From: Muscardinus avellanarius
Lineage: Eukaryota; Chordata; Mammalia; Rodentia; Gliridae
Assembly: GCA_963383645.1 (NCBI GenBank)
Contig: OY726572.1
Span: forward strand, 72,306,356-72,370,355
Direction of reading: 5' to 3'
DNA: 64,000 nucleotides
Position numbers and translations under genes: made by a program
Notes under the pieces: generated by a model
What the model was told of the DNA's origin: nothing
The model's database searches: none
The model's input: only the letters and a program-made list of their open reading frames with translations
Shown: positions 12,306 through 22,847 of the stretch, in pieces
How positions within the stretch are numbered: the first letter of the stretch is position 1
How the letters are laid out: each line of letters begins with the position of its first letter

Positions 12306-12857
12306 CACCCACATATATATCCATGATTTGTTAAGAATATACCTAAACAAGGTAAATCTATAACAGGTGTCTTTAAAGGTCATAATCAATCGTGTTATCT
12401 CAGGGGAGCAAACACTTTTTTACCTTTCAATGTATTCTCAATGGGAGTTTCTTTCCAAAGGGAAGCCGTAATTAGAACTGCAGTGAACCATTTGATATTT
12501 GAAAGGTTGGACATATTATCCTCCTGGGACACTTCTGTATGAGAGTCTTTTTTGGCTACAAGCCAGGAATAATAATAATTTTTGGACCCACTTGGATTAT
12601 TTAACCTTAAAACTTTGCCAAATATTACTATTAGCAGAGCTTTAATTGACTGCCCCGATTTTAGAAACTTAAATAGGCAATGAAAAATACATATACAAAC
12701 AATTCTTTGCTAAAATGTACTTTTAAAATTTCAAAGTACCTGTATTTAAATGACATTTTTTTTGAAGATTTAAAGGAGTTTATTTAAAAGATAGAAATAC
12801 AGAAGACAATTACAGCCCTATGCTAAAGCATGAGGGGGTGGTTCGAACAAATTCTCC
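12305..12857. other. Unassigned DNA
   Basis: No recognisable gene or repeat. Confidence 0.45.
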
Positions 12858-12871
12858 CTATTTGAATTACT

Positions 12872-13078
12872 TTTTTTTAATTTTTTTTATTTTTTGGTAG
12901 TACTGGGGTTCCTGGAAGCCCTTCTACCTCCGGGCTACACTCCCAGACCTATTTTTACATTTTTATTTGGAAACAGGGTCTCCTAAGCCAGAGCGCAAGG
13001 CTGGCTTCGAACCTGCACGATCCTCCTGTCTCTGCCTCCCAAGCGCGGGGATTACAAGCGTGCACCACCAAGTCCGGC
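12872..13078 (-). mobile_element. B1-dID SINE, type B
   Basis: Complete minus-strand type B dimer with right-half signature 'ggggttcctggaagcccttctacctccgggc' read on the plus strand in two pieces. The duplication ttgaattactttt flanks it at 12859 and 13080. Little divergence, so a relatively recent insertion. Confidence 0.92.
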
Positions 13079-13180
13079 TTGAATTACTTTTAAAATGACA
13101 TGGTTGAAATGAAGTATTTTCATACTTATTCTTTAAAAATAGCTATAAATATTCTTAAAATTATTTTGATAGAAATTCAG

Positions 13181-13350
13181 TGGCACAGCTAATATTGTGA
13201 CATTTGCTTTTTTCTTTTTTCTTTATATAGTAATACACATGCATATGAAGGCATTATACTTTGTATATGCATATATTTACATTTTTCGTAAAAGAACCAC
13301 ATTATGACAGTGTGTCATTAACATCCTCTTAGGTGATTTTATACATTTTA
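13181..13350. repeat. Direct duplication, copy 1
   Basis: About 170 bp starting GGCACAGCTAATATTGTGAC and running through 'gtaaaagaaccacattatgacagtg' to 'taggtgattttat'. It recurs in the same orientation at 13886-14055 with scattered mismatches. Confidence 0.85.
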
Positions 13351-13885
13351 TATATTATCCATTTAATGATGCTTTAAACTGATTTTTGATTACTAGCAGA
13401 TATACACACTTAATTTTACAAAAATTTCTTCAAAAAAATCCAGGAAATTGGGAAAACTCAGGAAGATCACAGAAAAAAAGTTAGAGAAATGACCTAGAAC
13501 AGAGGTTATCAGTTTTTATCTCATAAAATTTTAATAAATAATAAGTAATTCAGGATTATGGGGCTCTATGGTCTCTCAACTACTCAACTCAGTGATTATA
13601 ACAACAGCAGGCAGATGTGATATGTAAATAATGAACATAGCTGAGTTCTGATTAAATTTCACTTGCAGACAATGAAATGGAGATTCCATGTAACATTCAT
13701 GTTTCATAAAATACTATTCTTCTTTTGCCTTTTTTTTTTCAACCATTTAAAAACTCAAAAACTTTTCTTATCTTTCAGAAGAGCAAGCCACAGAAAAACA
13801 GGTAGTGAGCAGCAGGATTTGACCTGTGCTTCTTAGAGCGCTGATCTCTGACCTACAGTTCTAGATTATAAACTTCTACAAACTT
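13351..13885. other. Unassigned DNA between duplicate copies
   Basis: About 530 bp that is not itself duplicated. No recognisable element. Confidence 0.45.
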
Positions 13886-14055
13886 GGCACAGCTAATATT
13901 GTGACATTTGCTTTTTTCTTTTTTTATTTATATAGCCATACACATGCATATGAAGGCAGTATGGTTTGCATATGCATAGATTTACATTTTTTTGTAAAAG
14001 AACCACATTATGACAGTGTATCATTAACATTTTCCTAGGTTAGGTGATTTTATTC
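13886..14055. repeat. Direct duplication, copy 2
   Basis: Second copy of the segment at 13181-13350. The match starts abruptly at GGCACAGCTAATATTGTGAC and fades after 'gattttattcatt', just before an ATC microsatellite. Confidence 0.85.
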
Positions 14056-14080
14056 ATTGCTATAATTGGTTTATACAATT

Positions 14081-14113
<33 letters not shown>
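14081..14113. repeat. (ATC)n microsatellite
   Basis: Eleven perfect ATC units next to the second duplicate copy. Confidence 0.95.
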
Positions 14114-14115
<2 letters not shown>

Positions 14116-14980
14116 TAATAAAATTTCCCATGTCATAGAAAAGAAAACTGGTATTAAGGAAAATTTTGGCTACAAGATCTTACTCTCTGATTTGAAGCTA
14201 GAGAGACTAGAGTAGAAAAATACAATTTTGAATATAACAACATGTACAGACTTTGTGAATCTGAACATCACTTCAGCAACCAATATGCTAGGTAAAGAGG
14301 GGATAAAAGGACACAGAGTAAAACCTAAGTATTGGTAGGAAAATTTTTTTCCAAGACACAAAGAACACTGACTCAGAGAATTGTCCCTTTTCCTCAGGAA
14401 ATGAAGAAATAAATAAAGCTCACAAATGTGACAGCACTAATGCTCACAGATTATTGTCTGGATTCAGCTGATTTCATCTGGGCAATGTTGAAATAAATAT
14501 TGCCAAACTTAATCTCCTTGTGATTTATGTTTCTTAATCCATTTTAACCATCAACCTTTCCTTAGCAAAGTTTGCCACTGAAAACAATGAATTCAACTAG
14601 ATTTTCTTGTATTACAGCTTTCCAGTTCTGAGTGCAGACCCGTGTCATCTTCATTGGGTGTGACTGGTTGTGGTCAACCTTCTGTGGATTTCCATTGAAC
14701 ACAATCCAGTTAATAATATTCACTATTAGTATGTAACATATAATGTACTCTTATCATTCACTATTAGTGCAATTAATTATCCTGTCAGACAGCTGCCTTA
14801 TTCACCTCCTTGGTTTTTATAACTTCTTCAGAGTTACCTTAATGTTTCCCTCAAGTGCCTTCTCCTTACCATGACCATATAAACTAAAAGGAATTAAGTT
14901 TGACTCATACTACGTGCTAAATAAATTTTTGTGGGTTATTACATTCTTTCCACTGTCACTTAGTACATTAGAGCAGAGAT
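14114..14980. other. Unassigned DNA
   Basis: About 870 bp with no recognised repeat, exon or RNA gene. Confidence 0.45.
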
Positions 14981-14994
14981 AAAAAAGTCTCATG

Positions 14995-15192
14995 CTGCTG
15001 GGCATGGTGGCACACGCTTGTAATCCCAGCATTCGGGAGGCTGAGACCGGAGGATCGCGGTTCGTGAACAGCCTCTGATAGTGAGGCCCTCTGCAACTCA
15101 GTGAGACCCTGTCTCAAAATAAAAAGAAAAAAATAGGGCAGGGGGTGTAGCTTGGAGGTCAACTGCCCCTGGGTTTCATTCCCAGAACCCCC
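14995..15192 (+). mobile_element. B1-dID SINE, type A
   Basis: Complete plus-strand dimer with linker 'caaaataaaaagaaaaaaatagggcag', an ID half and an A tail. The duplication AAAAAAGTCTCATG is at 14981-14994 and again just after the tail. Confidence 0.92.
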
Positions 15193-15314
15193 AAAAAAAA
15201 AGTCTCATGGTTTTGTCTACTAGAAATACCTGCCGAAAAATTTCTTTCTTTCTTGTACTCATGTAAAGTATTTAACACAGCCAGATATTACGCTCAATTA
15301 TGGCGTGTGAGTGT

Positions 15315-15317
<3 letters not shown>

Positions 15318-15362
<45 letters not shown>

Positions 15363-15370
15363 GTGTGTGA
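15318..15370. repeat. (GT)n microsatellite
   Basis: About 50 bp of GT dinucleotides with one interruption. Confidence 0.95.
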
Positions 15371-18320
15371 GCAATATGAGACATTTGTAAAGGATACTGT
15401 CCTGGATTTATTCTTGAATTCGTGAACATTTATTCATTTTATCCACATTTTCTCTGAGATCCTAGTTTCAAAATTATGCTTTGCAGAGAAAAAATGCTTA
15501 CAATTTTGTTGTATCATGTTTATCACTTTTCATTGAAAGATCACAAACATGAGCTTAAATGTATTATAAATGTTGCCTTGCATAGATTTTTATTACATTT
15601 TTTAGGAATTCTATCCTATATCAATTGTAATGTGATGGCATCATAAAAAGGGGATAAATTAGAAGATTTTAAAATGTAACTTCAAAATGGCTTTCATATT
15701 AGCAACACATGAAAGTAACATTATTAGAAATGTTGATTTGTGATTGTTTTGACATTTTACCACAACATTGCCTAAACACTATCATGAGCACATTCAGTTC
15801 TATATTTTCATAAGTATTAAATGAGAGCTATTAAGTACCTTTCGTGGTGGCAAGAAAGCAAATCAATGGCATGATCAATATCACAATCCACAGACTCTGA
15901 ATTAACCACAAAATAAGTGGATTTTGTGCTAATATTAGGATTTATGTAAAAATAATCATTTAGGTCATTAGTAAGATCGCTTTTATTATTAATACTATCA
16001 AATATTTCAGTTTGGTTCTGTTTTAGTCCTTCAAAAGGTGATTTTCAGGCAATATTTGTATTGCCAATCTCCTGAGTTCAGAGTCCAGCCTTATAGTCTT
16101 TTAATTTAACAGGGCTATGTGATTCTAAGTATTTTATCTTTAGCCAATTAGCCAAACAATGTTTCTGGGACATAATTGGTGCTTGGCCAATTTGGTTGTA
16201 CTTAAATAAGCTACTCTGAACATGAGAAAAAGAGTTTTAGTTGCTGGTTAAAAATAACTGATGTCATCTTTAATTATAATAAATATTTCTCTTTAATTTT
16301 TTGAGAAAGACTGTGTTAAATGTCTCAAATAATCTATTATGCCTTTCTCATATGTTCCAAAGGATTGCAAGAAAGTTAATAATTGGATACTAGGGAAATG
16401 AAAAGCAAATAAAACTCTAGAACATCTTTATTCATAATATCAAAATCAAGGATATATATACATATATATGTGTTTGTGTATATTACATCTATAGACAAAC
16501 ATATGTACATCTATATTTAAATTAAAATACATAAAAGTTGAGCGATGAAATTATGGTATGGATATGAAATTGAAAAAATTAAAATATATCCAGAACATGT
16601 ATTTCTCATATGTATATATAGAACATGTATTTCACATACAGAGATGGACCTGTAGGCTTTTGGGTTCTTGGAAGAACTAGTCGATACAAGGCTGGTCCTT
16701 GTCTCTAGAAGTAACCTGTATGTTTCTATCCGGGTTTAAAATGAGCCTTGTATATCTGGTGAAAGCTCAGAGTTGTAAGAACAGGATTATTCAAACCGCT
16801 GGCCACCGCAGTATGAGATCTGAAGGAGATCAAATTGGGCCAATGCTACACAGGTAGAAAAACTTTAGAAATTGCCCAGCTCCAGATTCAAGTATCTAAC
16901 CTATCCATTAATACTTGGATATTTTTTTTCTTTCCTGGAAATCTTTTCATTTCTTACCAGTATAATTTATTCGCAATTCATGTATGTTCAAGAAGGTCTC
17001 TTTTCCTATAAGTGCAGCCCATCTGTAACCTCCCAAATTTGTTCAACATGAGGGAAATATTTTTTTTTCCTATTCATCTGAGGTGACACTAGAGGGTCTT
17101 TGTGATATTCTGTGAACATCTCGTATAAAACATGGCTCTAACATTATATGTGCCCTAAGAATTGGCTAAAATTTCAATAATTTTCATTATATACCTAGAT
17201 GTATTATTATACAATAATATTGTACATTATATGTGACAGAAATAAAAATGTGATAAAAATAAACATTTTCTAAATGTATTATTTCATTGCAATGATTATT
17301 GGAAGTAATTTAACAATATTAATTAGGATATATTAGATTTATCTTAACCTGTGACTTAGACATTAGGCATTTATGTCAAGGAAATACATAAAGGTCTATG
17401 ATAAGCCTGAACTATAGGAATGGTCATCCTAGTCTTCACTACATTCTAAAAATTAAGAATAGTACAATCATTTAGATAGGACTTTGTTCATTTAGATAGG
17501 ACTTTGTTTAGATAAAGTAGTATGATGAAATTCAATAGGAATAGTAAATTACTTGCTAGCAATATTTATCTACATGTACTAGTAAATAAATTAGGATTTA
17601 AAAACTGGATTTATGTTTTAAGTCATTGTGTACTATATAAAGTATTTAAAATAACGAAAATAAATTTTACAAATTTCAGCTTCAAACTTAAGGCATAAAA
17701 TGCATATGAAATTTTGTAATTTGTCATTTATTTAAATAGTTGATATATTTTAAAAGATGTGTACTTGTCTCTGCAACAACATTAAATATTGTCATTTTTG
17801 AGAGGTCCAAAATGTGTCATTTCCTTTAACATTCTTCCATGAATATACAGATATACATATGTATATAATTACATTACTTTTTTCAATAGTTCTCCTTACA
17901 TAATAAATTAACACAAATTAAATTGTCATCAAATATCAAATGGAAATAAAATATGATAACTACTTAGTAAAATATCACTTTGGGATATTTGACATTTTGA
18001 TATGCTCATTGATAATTGTTGTGAAAACCTCCGTAAATTTGTAAACCAGGTGCAAATAATGTGGCACAAAGTGTTCATTATGCAAATTAAAGGGTTTAAA
18101 TCTTCACATGTAGCTAATGTGTTTATGCTGAAGTTGAAGGCATTTATTTTCTTCCTCCCTAGCAGACCCCAACCGCACATCCTTCTAATTGTCTATGTGT
18201 TGACAAACTATTCATATTGCTACACAAACAAATCCACCAAAGAAACACAAATTAAATGCGATCATTTAGCCTGATATAGCTAAGTGGTACAGCAACAGTT
18301 AAAGGTCTAAAGATAAAAGG
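15371..18320. other. Unassigned AT-rich DNA
   Basis: About 2.9 kb, the longest stretch here without a recognised element apart from 30.6-34.1 kb. It holds small tandem duplications at 16592-16640 and 17469-17508. A slightly GC-richer patch at 16630-16870 does not match anything I know. The overlapping 83- and 90-residue frames at 17929-18274 have no recognisable homology. Confidence 0.5.
17469..17508. repeat. Perfect 20-bp tandem duplication
   Basis: CATTTAGATAGGACTTTGTT is present twice head to tail with no mismatch, so a recent slippage-type duplication. Confidence 0.95.
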
Positions 18321-18323
18321 ACA

Positions 18324-18571
18324 AGGCCAGGCCTAGTGGTGCACACTTGTAATCCCAGCATCCAGGAGGCTAAGACCTGAGCATCATGGTTCTTGGACAG
18401 ACTCAGCTATTTAGCGAAGCCCTTCACAACTCAGTGAGACCCTGTTTCAAAAATAAAAAAGATTAAAAAAATAGGGCTGGGAGTGTAGCTTGGAGGTAGA
18501 ATACCCCTGGGTTTCATCCCCAGTACCACAAAAAATAAAATAAAATAAAATAAAATAAAATAAAATAAAAT
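18324..18571 (+). mobile_element. B1-dID SINE with (AAAAT)n tail
   Basis: Plus-strand dimer with a moderately diverged left half, then ID half 'gggctgggagtgtagcttgg'. The A tail has expanded into about seven AAAAT units (18534-18571). Confidence 0.88.
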
Positions 18572-18774
18572 AATTTACACGCAAGTGAAGAATAGTAAAA
18601 GAAAGCCTAATAAAGTCTAATGTTCTTAATCAGCAAGGAAACTGAAACCTAACTAAAGTCGTTGAATTTCTCACTTAAAACTTTACAATTAATGGCATGA
18701 CTGTAGTTTTATGCAAGAGTGTTCAAAAATAAATCCACCAACTTATGTGTGAAAAGAATATGCAGCCTTTTTTC

Positions 18775-19008
18775 TTTTTTTTTTTTTGCGCTATTGGGGA
18801 GGATGGAACCCAGCGGCATTTTACCTCTGAGCCTCTGAGCTACAACCTCTCAGCCCTAGTTTTTAGTCTTTTCATTTTTTGAAACAGTGTCTCATTGAAT
18901 TGGGAAGAGCCTCGCTAAGTAGCTGAGGCTGTCCAAGAACAATGATCCTCCAGTCTCAGCCTTGCTGGGATTACAAGTGTGTAGTGTGTGCCACAATCCC
19001 AGGCTGCA
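18775..19008 (-). mobile_element. B1-dID SINE
   Basis: Minus-strand dimer with a long T-run. Flanks gcagccttttt and gcagtcttttt suggest the target duplication. A small internal duplication ('cctctgagcctctgagc', 'gtgtgtagtgtgtgcc') is present. Confidence 0.85.
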
Positions 19009-19120
19009 GTCTTTTTTTTTTTTTGTTGTTGCACATTTTATCTTACTTATTCTCTACTTGGAGCATGGGGAGAGCAAGGGATACATATCAAGATGGCCAT
19101 TTCAAGTAATGAATGCCCAA

Positions 19121-19169
19121 ACCAATGACCATGAGTTTTGATAATGAGTCAAAACTCATGGTCATTGGT
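19121..19169. repeat. Perfect 21-bp inverted repeat (hairpin)
   Basis: ACCAATGACCATGAGTTTTGA at 19121-19141 is followed, after a 7-base spacer, by its exact reverse complement at 19149-19169. Pairing stops at once beyond both ends. No T-run or promoter signal supports a defined transcript. Confidence 0.97.
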
Positions 19170-20265
19170 ATTCTCCTAACTCATTCTCTTTGAATGCTTT
19201 TATTTTTCTGAATCCATATGCATAGTTTTGATGTGTCAATGGGTATATAAAAAGTAGAGCTCACATGATCTCATATAGAAGAAGAGATGAAGACCATATC
19301 CGCATATTATGTAGGCTGAAGACTATATATATATTTGATGGGATGATCTCTTTTCAGGATGATGATCAGTAAGGGCAAATTAATTTTATCTAGCTTTTAT
19401 GATGTGATATGTTGGCACTTATTGGTGAAGTCCATGATCCCAGCTATTTGCCTATGGTGACAAATTATTCTACTGAAGACATTTTGCTTTGACACCCTTA
19501 TGATTTCCTGCTGAACTATTCATGCATGTTGGAAAAGCTGAGAAACCAATATTTAGACTTTTGCAAAATTGCAGTTTTACTGGCAGTATGCACTAGAAAT
19601 ACAAATAAGGAAAAGAATTTGAAGATGTTGGCAAGATTAAAATGACATAGCAGAGAATTTAAAAAATAGCAAACATAGAAAATACAGTAGTGGCATTTGA
19701 AAACAGGGATTATCAATATGGAGGTTTTATAGGGATAATTGAAGTGAAGGTCTTGGGGAAACTGCAATTGTATTGGGAAGTCATGGATGATAACAACAAG
19801 GATAGCTTTGGATCAAAGCAAGAGAGAATTGATTTCCAGAGTTCATAACTATATAAATAACTGGTTATTTATAGAAACGGGCAGCAGAAACAGAGTAAGC
19901 TGAGGTCTCAGGTTGAGAATTTGAAGGAATTAAGAGGTTCATATGTTGGATGTCTCTTTGGATTCTGAATAAACTTTATATGATCAGTTACTGGATTTGA
20001 GGTGAAGAGAAGGACAATGGGTCCATCAATAAGTGAAAAAGTGTGGCCAAAATATTAATGAGAAAGTGGGGCCATGGAACCTAAGTGGGGGCACCTAGAA
20101 GGAATGGAACACAGTATAAATGTATGATACCAGTGAGCAGGATGAAACAAATAAACATGTCAAAAACCTCTATAGAAAACCAGCTAATTCTTTATAAAAT
20201 AAAAGAAATTTACCTTATATATTAATTATTTTGACAACTCTGAAGAAAAGTAATAGAGAAAATAA
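19170..20265. other. Unassigned DNA
   Basis: About 1.1 kb with no recognised repeat or exon. Confidence 0.45.
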
Positions 20266-20268
20266 TGA

Positions 20269-20347
20269 GTTTGAAACTAAATATCATATATATATATATA
20301 TATATATATGCATTGCCTATTCTATGAGTGATATATAGTTTCAAACT
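20269..20347. repeat. TA microsatellite within an inverted repeat
   Basis: AGTTTGAAACTA at the left is mirrored by TAGTTTCAAACT at 20336-20347, with (TA)n at 20286-20309 between them. It could extrude as a cruciform or simply reflect local inversion. Confidence 0.75.
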
Positions 20348-20360
20348 AATGCAAATACAT

Positions 20361-20420
20361 TTATGTATATATATGTATATATATATAGATAGATATAGAT
20401 ATAGATAGATATAGATAGAG

Positions 20421-20458
<38 letters not shown>
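20361..20458. repeat. TA / GATA microsatellite
   Basis: Mixed TATG, TAGA and TA repeats over about 100 bp. Confidence 0.95.
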
Positions 20459-20459
<1 letters not shown>

Positions 20460-20462
<3 letters not shown>

Positions 20463-21510
20463 AGAAGATATTATGAAGAACTAGAAAAGAAGAGTTCAGA
20501 GTTTCCCAATACAAAGAAATGATAACTGTTTAAGGAGATGGAATTGCTAATTACCCTGATTTTATCATTACACATTGTACACCTGTATCAGATTAGAACA
20601 CTGTACCCCAACATATCTACAAACATTACTTATAGACTAAAAAAAGAAGACAAAGCAAAACTAGGGATCAGATTCTCTAGGCTTCAAGTTTCTATTTCCT
20701 TGTGAATCTCTCTTAAACAAGCAGGCTTCTTCATTCTTTACATTTCTACCCAGTCTCACCTTCAAATATGCAAAAATGAATCTCAAAATATAATGATTGA
20801 AATATAACAAACATAGATGAAAAGTGCTATGCTTACTCTGCAGGTCATATCTGGATGCTTGGGGAAGATCAAATTCTAACTCTGTCAGTACAACTTCATG
20901 CCTTAATTCTAAACCGAATGATAGACTGCAGGATGATGCTTTACCCTAATGGTGGGGTCAAAGTGGGCTGAAAGTGACGTGGCTGGGGGTGGCTTTCTGT
21001 CTTCCCTCCATACCACTGTGGAGCTGCGGTCCAGCATGTGAGAGCCAGGCTTGCTTTCAAAGCTCTCCTTTCTATCTTGCACCTATGCTATACAAGCAAA
21101 ATGGGTTCCAAGGCATGAGCCCTGTGTGCAGCACCAGCTGTCTCCTTTATTTCCTTTCCTCCTCTGACAGCCAGCAGCGATCCAGCGAACAGAGCCAGAA
21201 TAAGTCCTGAGCTCTCTGCCTCTCTCTCTTTGTTGAATGTACCTCCCCTCAATTGTGAAGGATGCTGGTTTGGGTGGGAAGTCGTTTTATCCAAATAAGC
21301 TTATCCAAACCACATTGATGCATGAAATTTAGTTCAGCTTTTCCAAAGGAAGTTCTTGGTTATCACATAGATTGTTTCAAAAGAGTGCTCTGCTTTCATT
21401 TTTTCATTGACCTGTGTGACTATATCATCAAGATCCTGTGGTTAAAATGCTCACACTTTGGGGAAGCTGCCATATTTAAAATCTTCAAAATTAACTCACC
21501 ACACCAGATG
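20460..21510. other. Unassigned DNA with a GC-richer patch
   Basis: The part at 20860-21290 is more balanced in GC than its surroundings and holds overlapping short frames on both strands (20974-21210 plus, 21088-21294 minus). None shows a recognisable domain, and there is no convincing exon or promoter. Confidence 0.45.
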
Positions 21511-21511
21511 C

Positions 21512-21661
21512 TCCTAGCTGGGTGTGGTGGGGCACACTTATCATTCCAGTATTCCAGCACTGGGAGGCTGAGACCAGAGAATCAGGGTTCATGGACAGCC
21601 TCAGCTACTTAGTGAGGACCTTTACAACTCAGTGAGATCCTGTTTCAAAAATAAGAAGACT
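21512..21661 (+). mobile_element. B1-dID SINE, left half
   Basis: A plus-strand left half starts 'gctgggtgtggtggggcac' and ends in the linker 'tttcaaaaataagaagac', where the next SINE begins. Confidence 0.82.
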
Positions 21662-21665
21662 AAAC

Positions 21666-21886
21666 GCAGGCAGGGTGGAGCACACATGTAATCCCTGCAT
21701 TTGGGAGGCTGAGACAGCAGGATCATGGTTTGTAGGCAGTCTCAGTTACTTAGCGAGGCCCTTTGCAACTCAGTGAGATTAAAAATGAAGATTAAAAAAT
21801 AAGGCTGAGGGTGCCTCTCTGAGGTAGAATGCCCCTGGGTTCCATCCCCAGTACTGCAAAAATAAATAAATAAATAAACACATACC
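21666..21886 (+). mobile_element. B1-dID SINE in tandem with the previous one
   Basis: A complete diverged dimer ends with ID half 'aggtagaatgcccctggg' and an (AAAT)n tail. Its start in the linker of the preceding half-SINE suggests insertion there or a SINE-SINE recombination. Confidence 0.82.
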
Positions 21887-22165
21887 TGTAACTGGTACAT
21901 CAAGGAGACTTTTCTGAGACAAGCTGGGTATCCAACTGACGGCAGCTTTTAGGTGGATTCACTGAAGTCTAAGTTTACTCCTTATTAAGTAACCCTCAGT
22001 ATTACTACACAGTGTTTATCAGGTAACTAAAAGCCCAATTTAGGGTAGGTTTTGTTGGTATTGCATTCAATGCCTATCAATCTAATAATACAACAGGCCA
22101 TGATAACTATATCTAACAACATTCAAAATATTGTGTCAAGTATTTTAGAAAATAATATTTGACAC
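21887..22165. other. Unassigned DNA
   Basis: No recognisable element between the tandem SINEs and the inverted L1. Confidence 0.4.
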
Positions 22166-22847
22166 AAGATCTATTTTTAATACTTTTATCGATGTACTGT
22201 AGTTACATATTATAGTGAGGTTCAGAGTGATACAAACATACCTCCACACAGAGCTTGGTATATTTCCCTCCAGACCTGGCCCTAATTCCCGTACTCTCCC
22301 CGTACATGTTAGTGAGATTGGCAGTGATAGCTACTTATAGGGACAGTGTTATTTTAACATTTTTATTTCATCAATTCTCCTTTTCTTTCCTCTCTCACTT
22401 CCTTCTCCCTCTCCTCTTCCTTCCTCCAATCTCCATCTACTATTCTAATGCTCTCCCTTTTCATTTATCACAAGTCCCTTTTGTTCCCTAACATTCAGCT
22501 CTTGACTTTGAGACTAGCTGATCTCTCTTAGCTTCATATTCTCTAGTTGAGTACACTTTCCTGAAAGTGACATCATTTTGTTCATCTCCATGGCTCAGCA
22601 AAATTCTCTTATGTCTATATACCACATTTGATCTGTACATTAATCGCTGGGAGACCTAGGTTTGTCCCATAATTTGGCCAATATGAGTTGTGTTGCTGCT
22701 ATAAACATGGATATGCAGTTATCACAACAGCATTTTGAGTTTAATTCCTTTAGAAAGACACCAATGGGAATGGCATAAAATGGACACATAGATCAGTGGA
22801 ACAGAAGATAAAGAAACAGATCCTCACACTTAGAGCCAGTTTTTTAA

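Noticed and set aside
18002..18274. 90-residue frame with an apparent ATG and hydrophobic stretch
   Set aside because: An equally long frame exists on the other strand over the same bases, and no family resemblance or exon signals were found.
20860..21294. GC-richer patch as a possible host exon or CpG island
   Set aside because: It has few CpGs, no clear splice-site-bounded frame and no recognisable protein.
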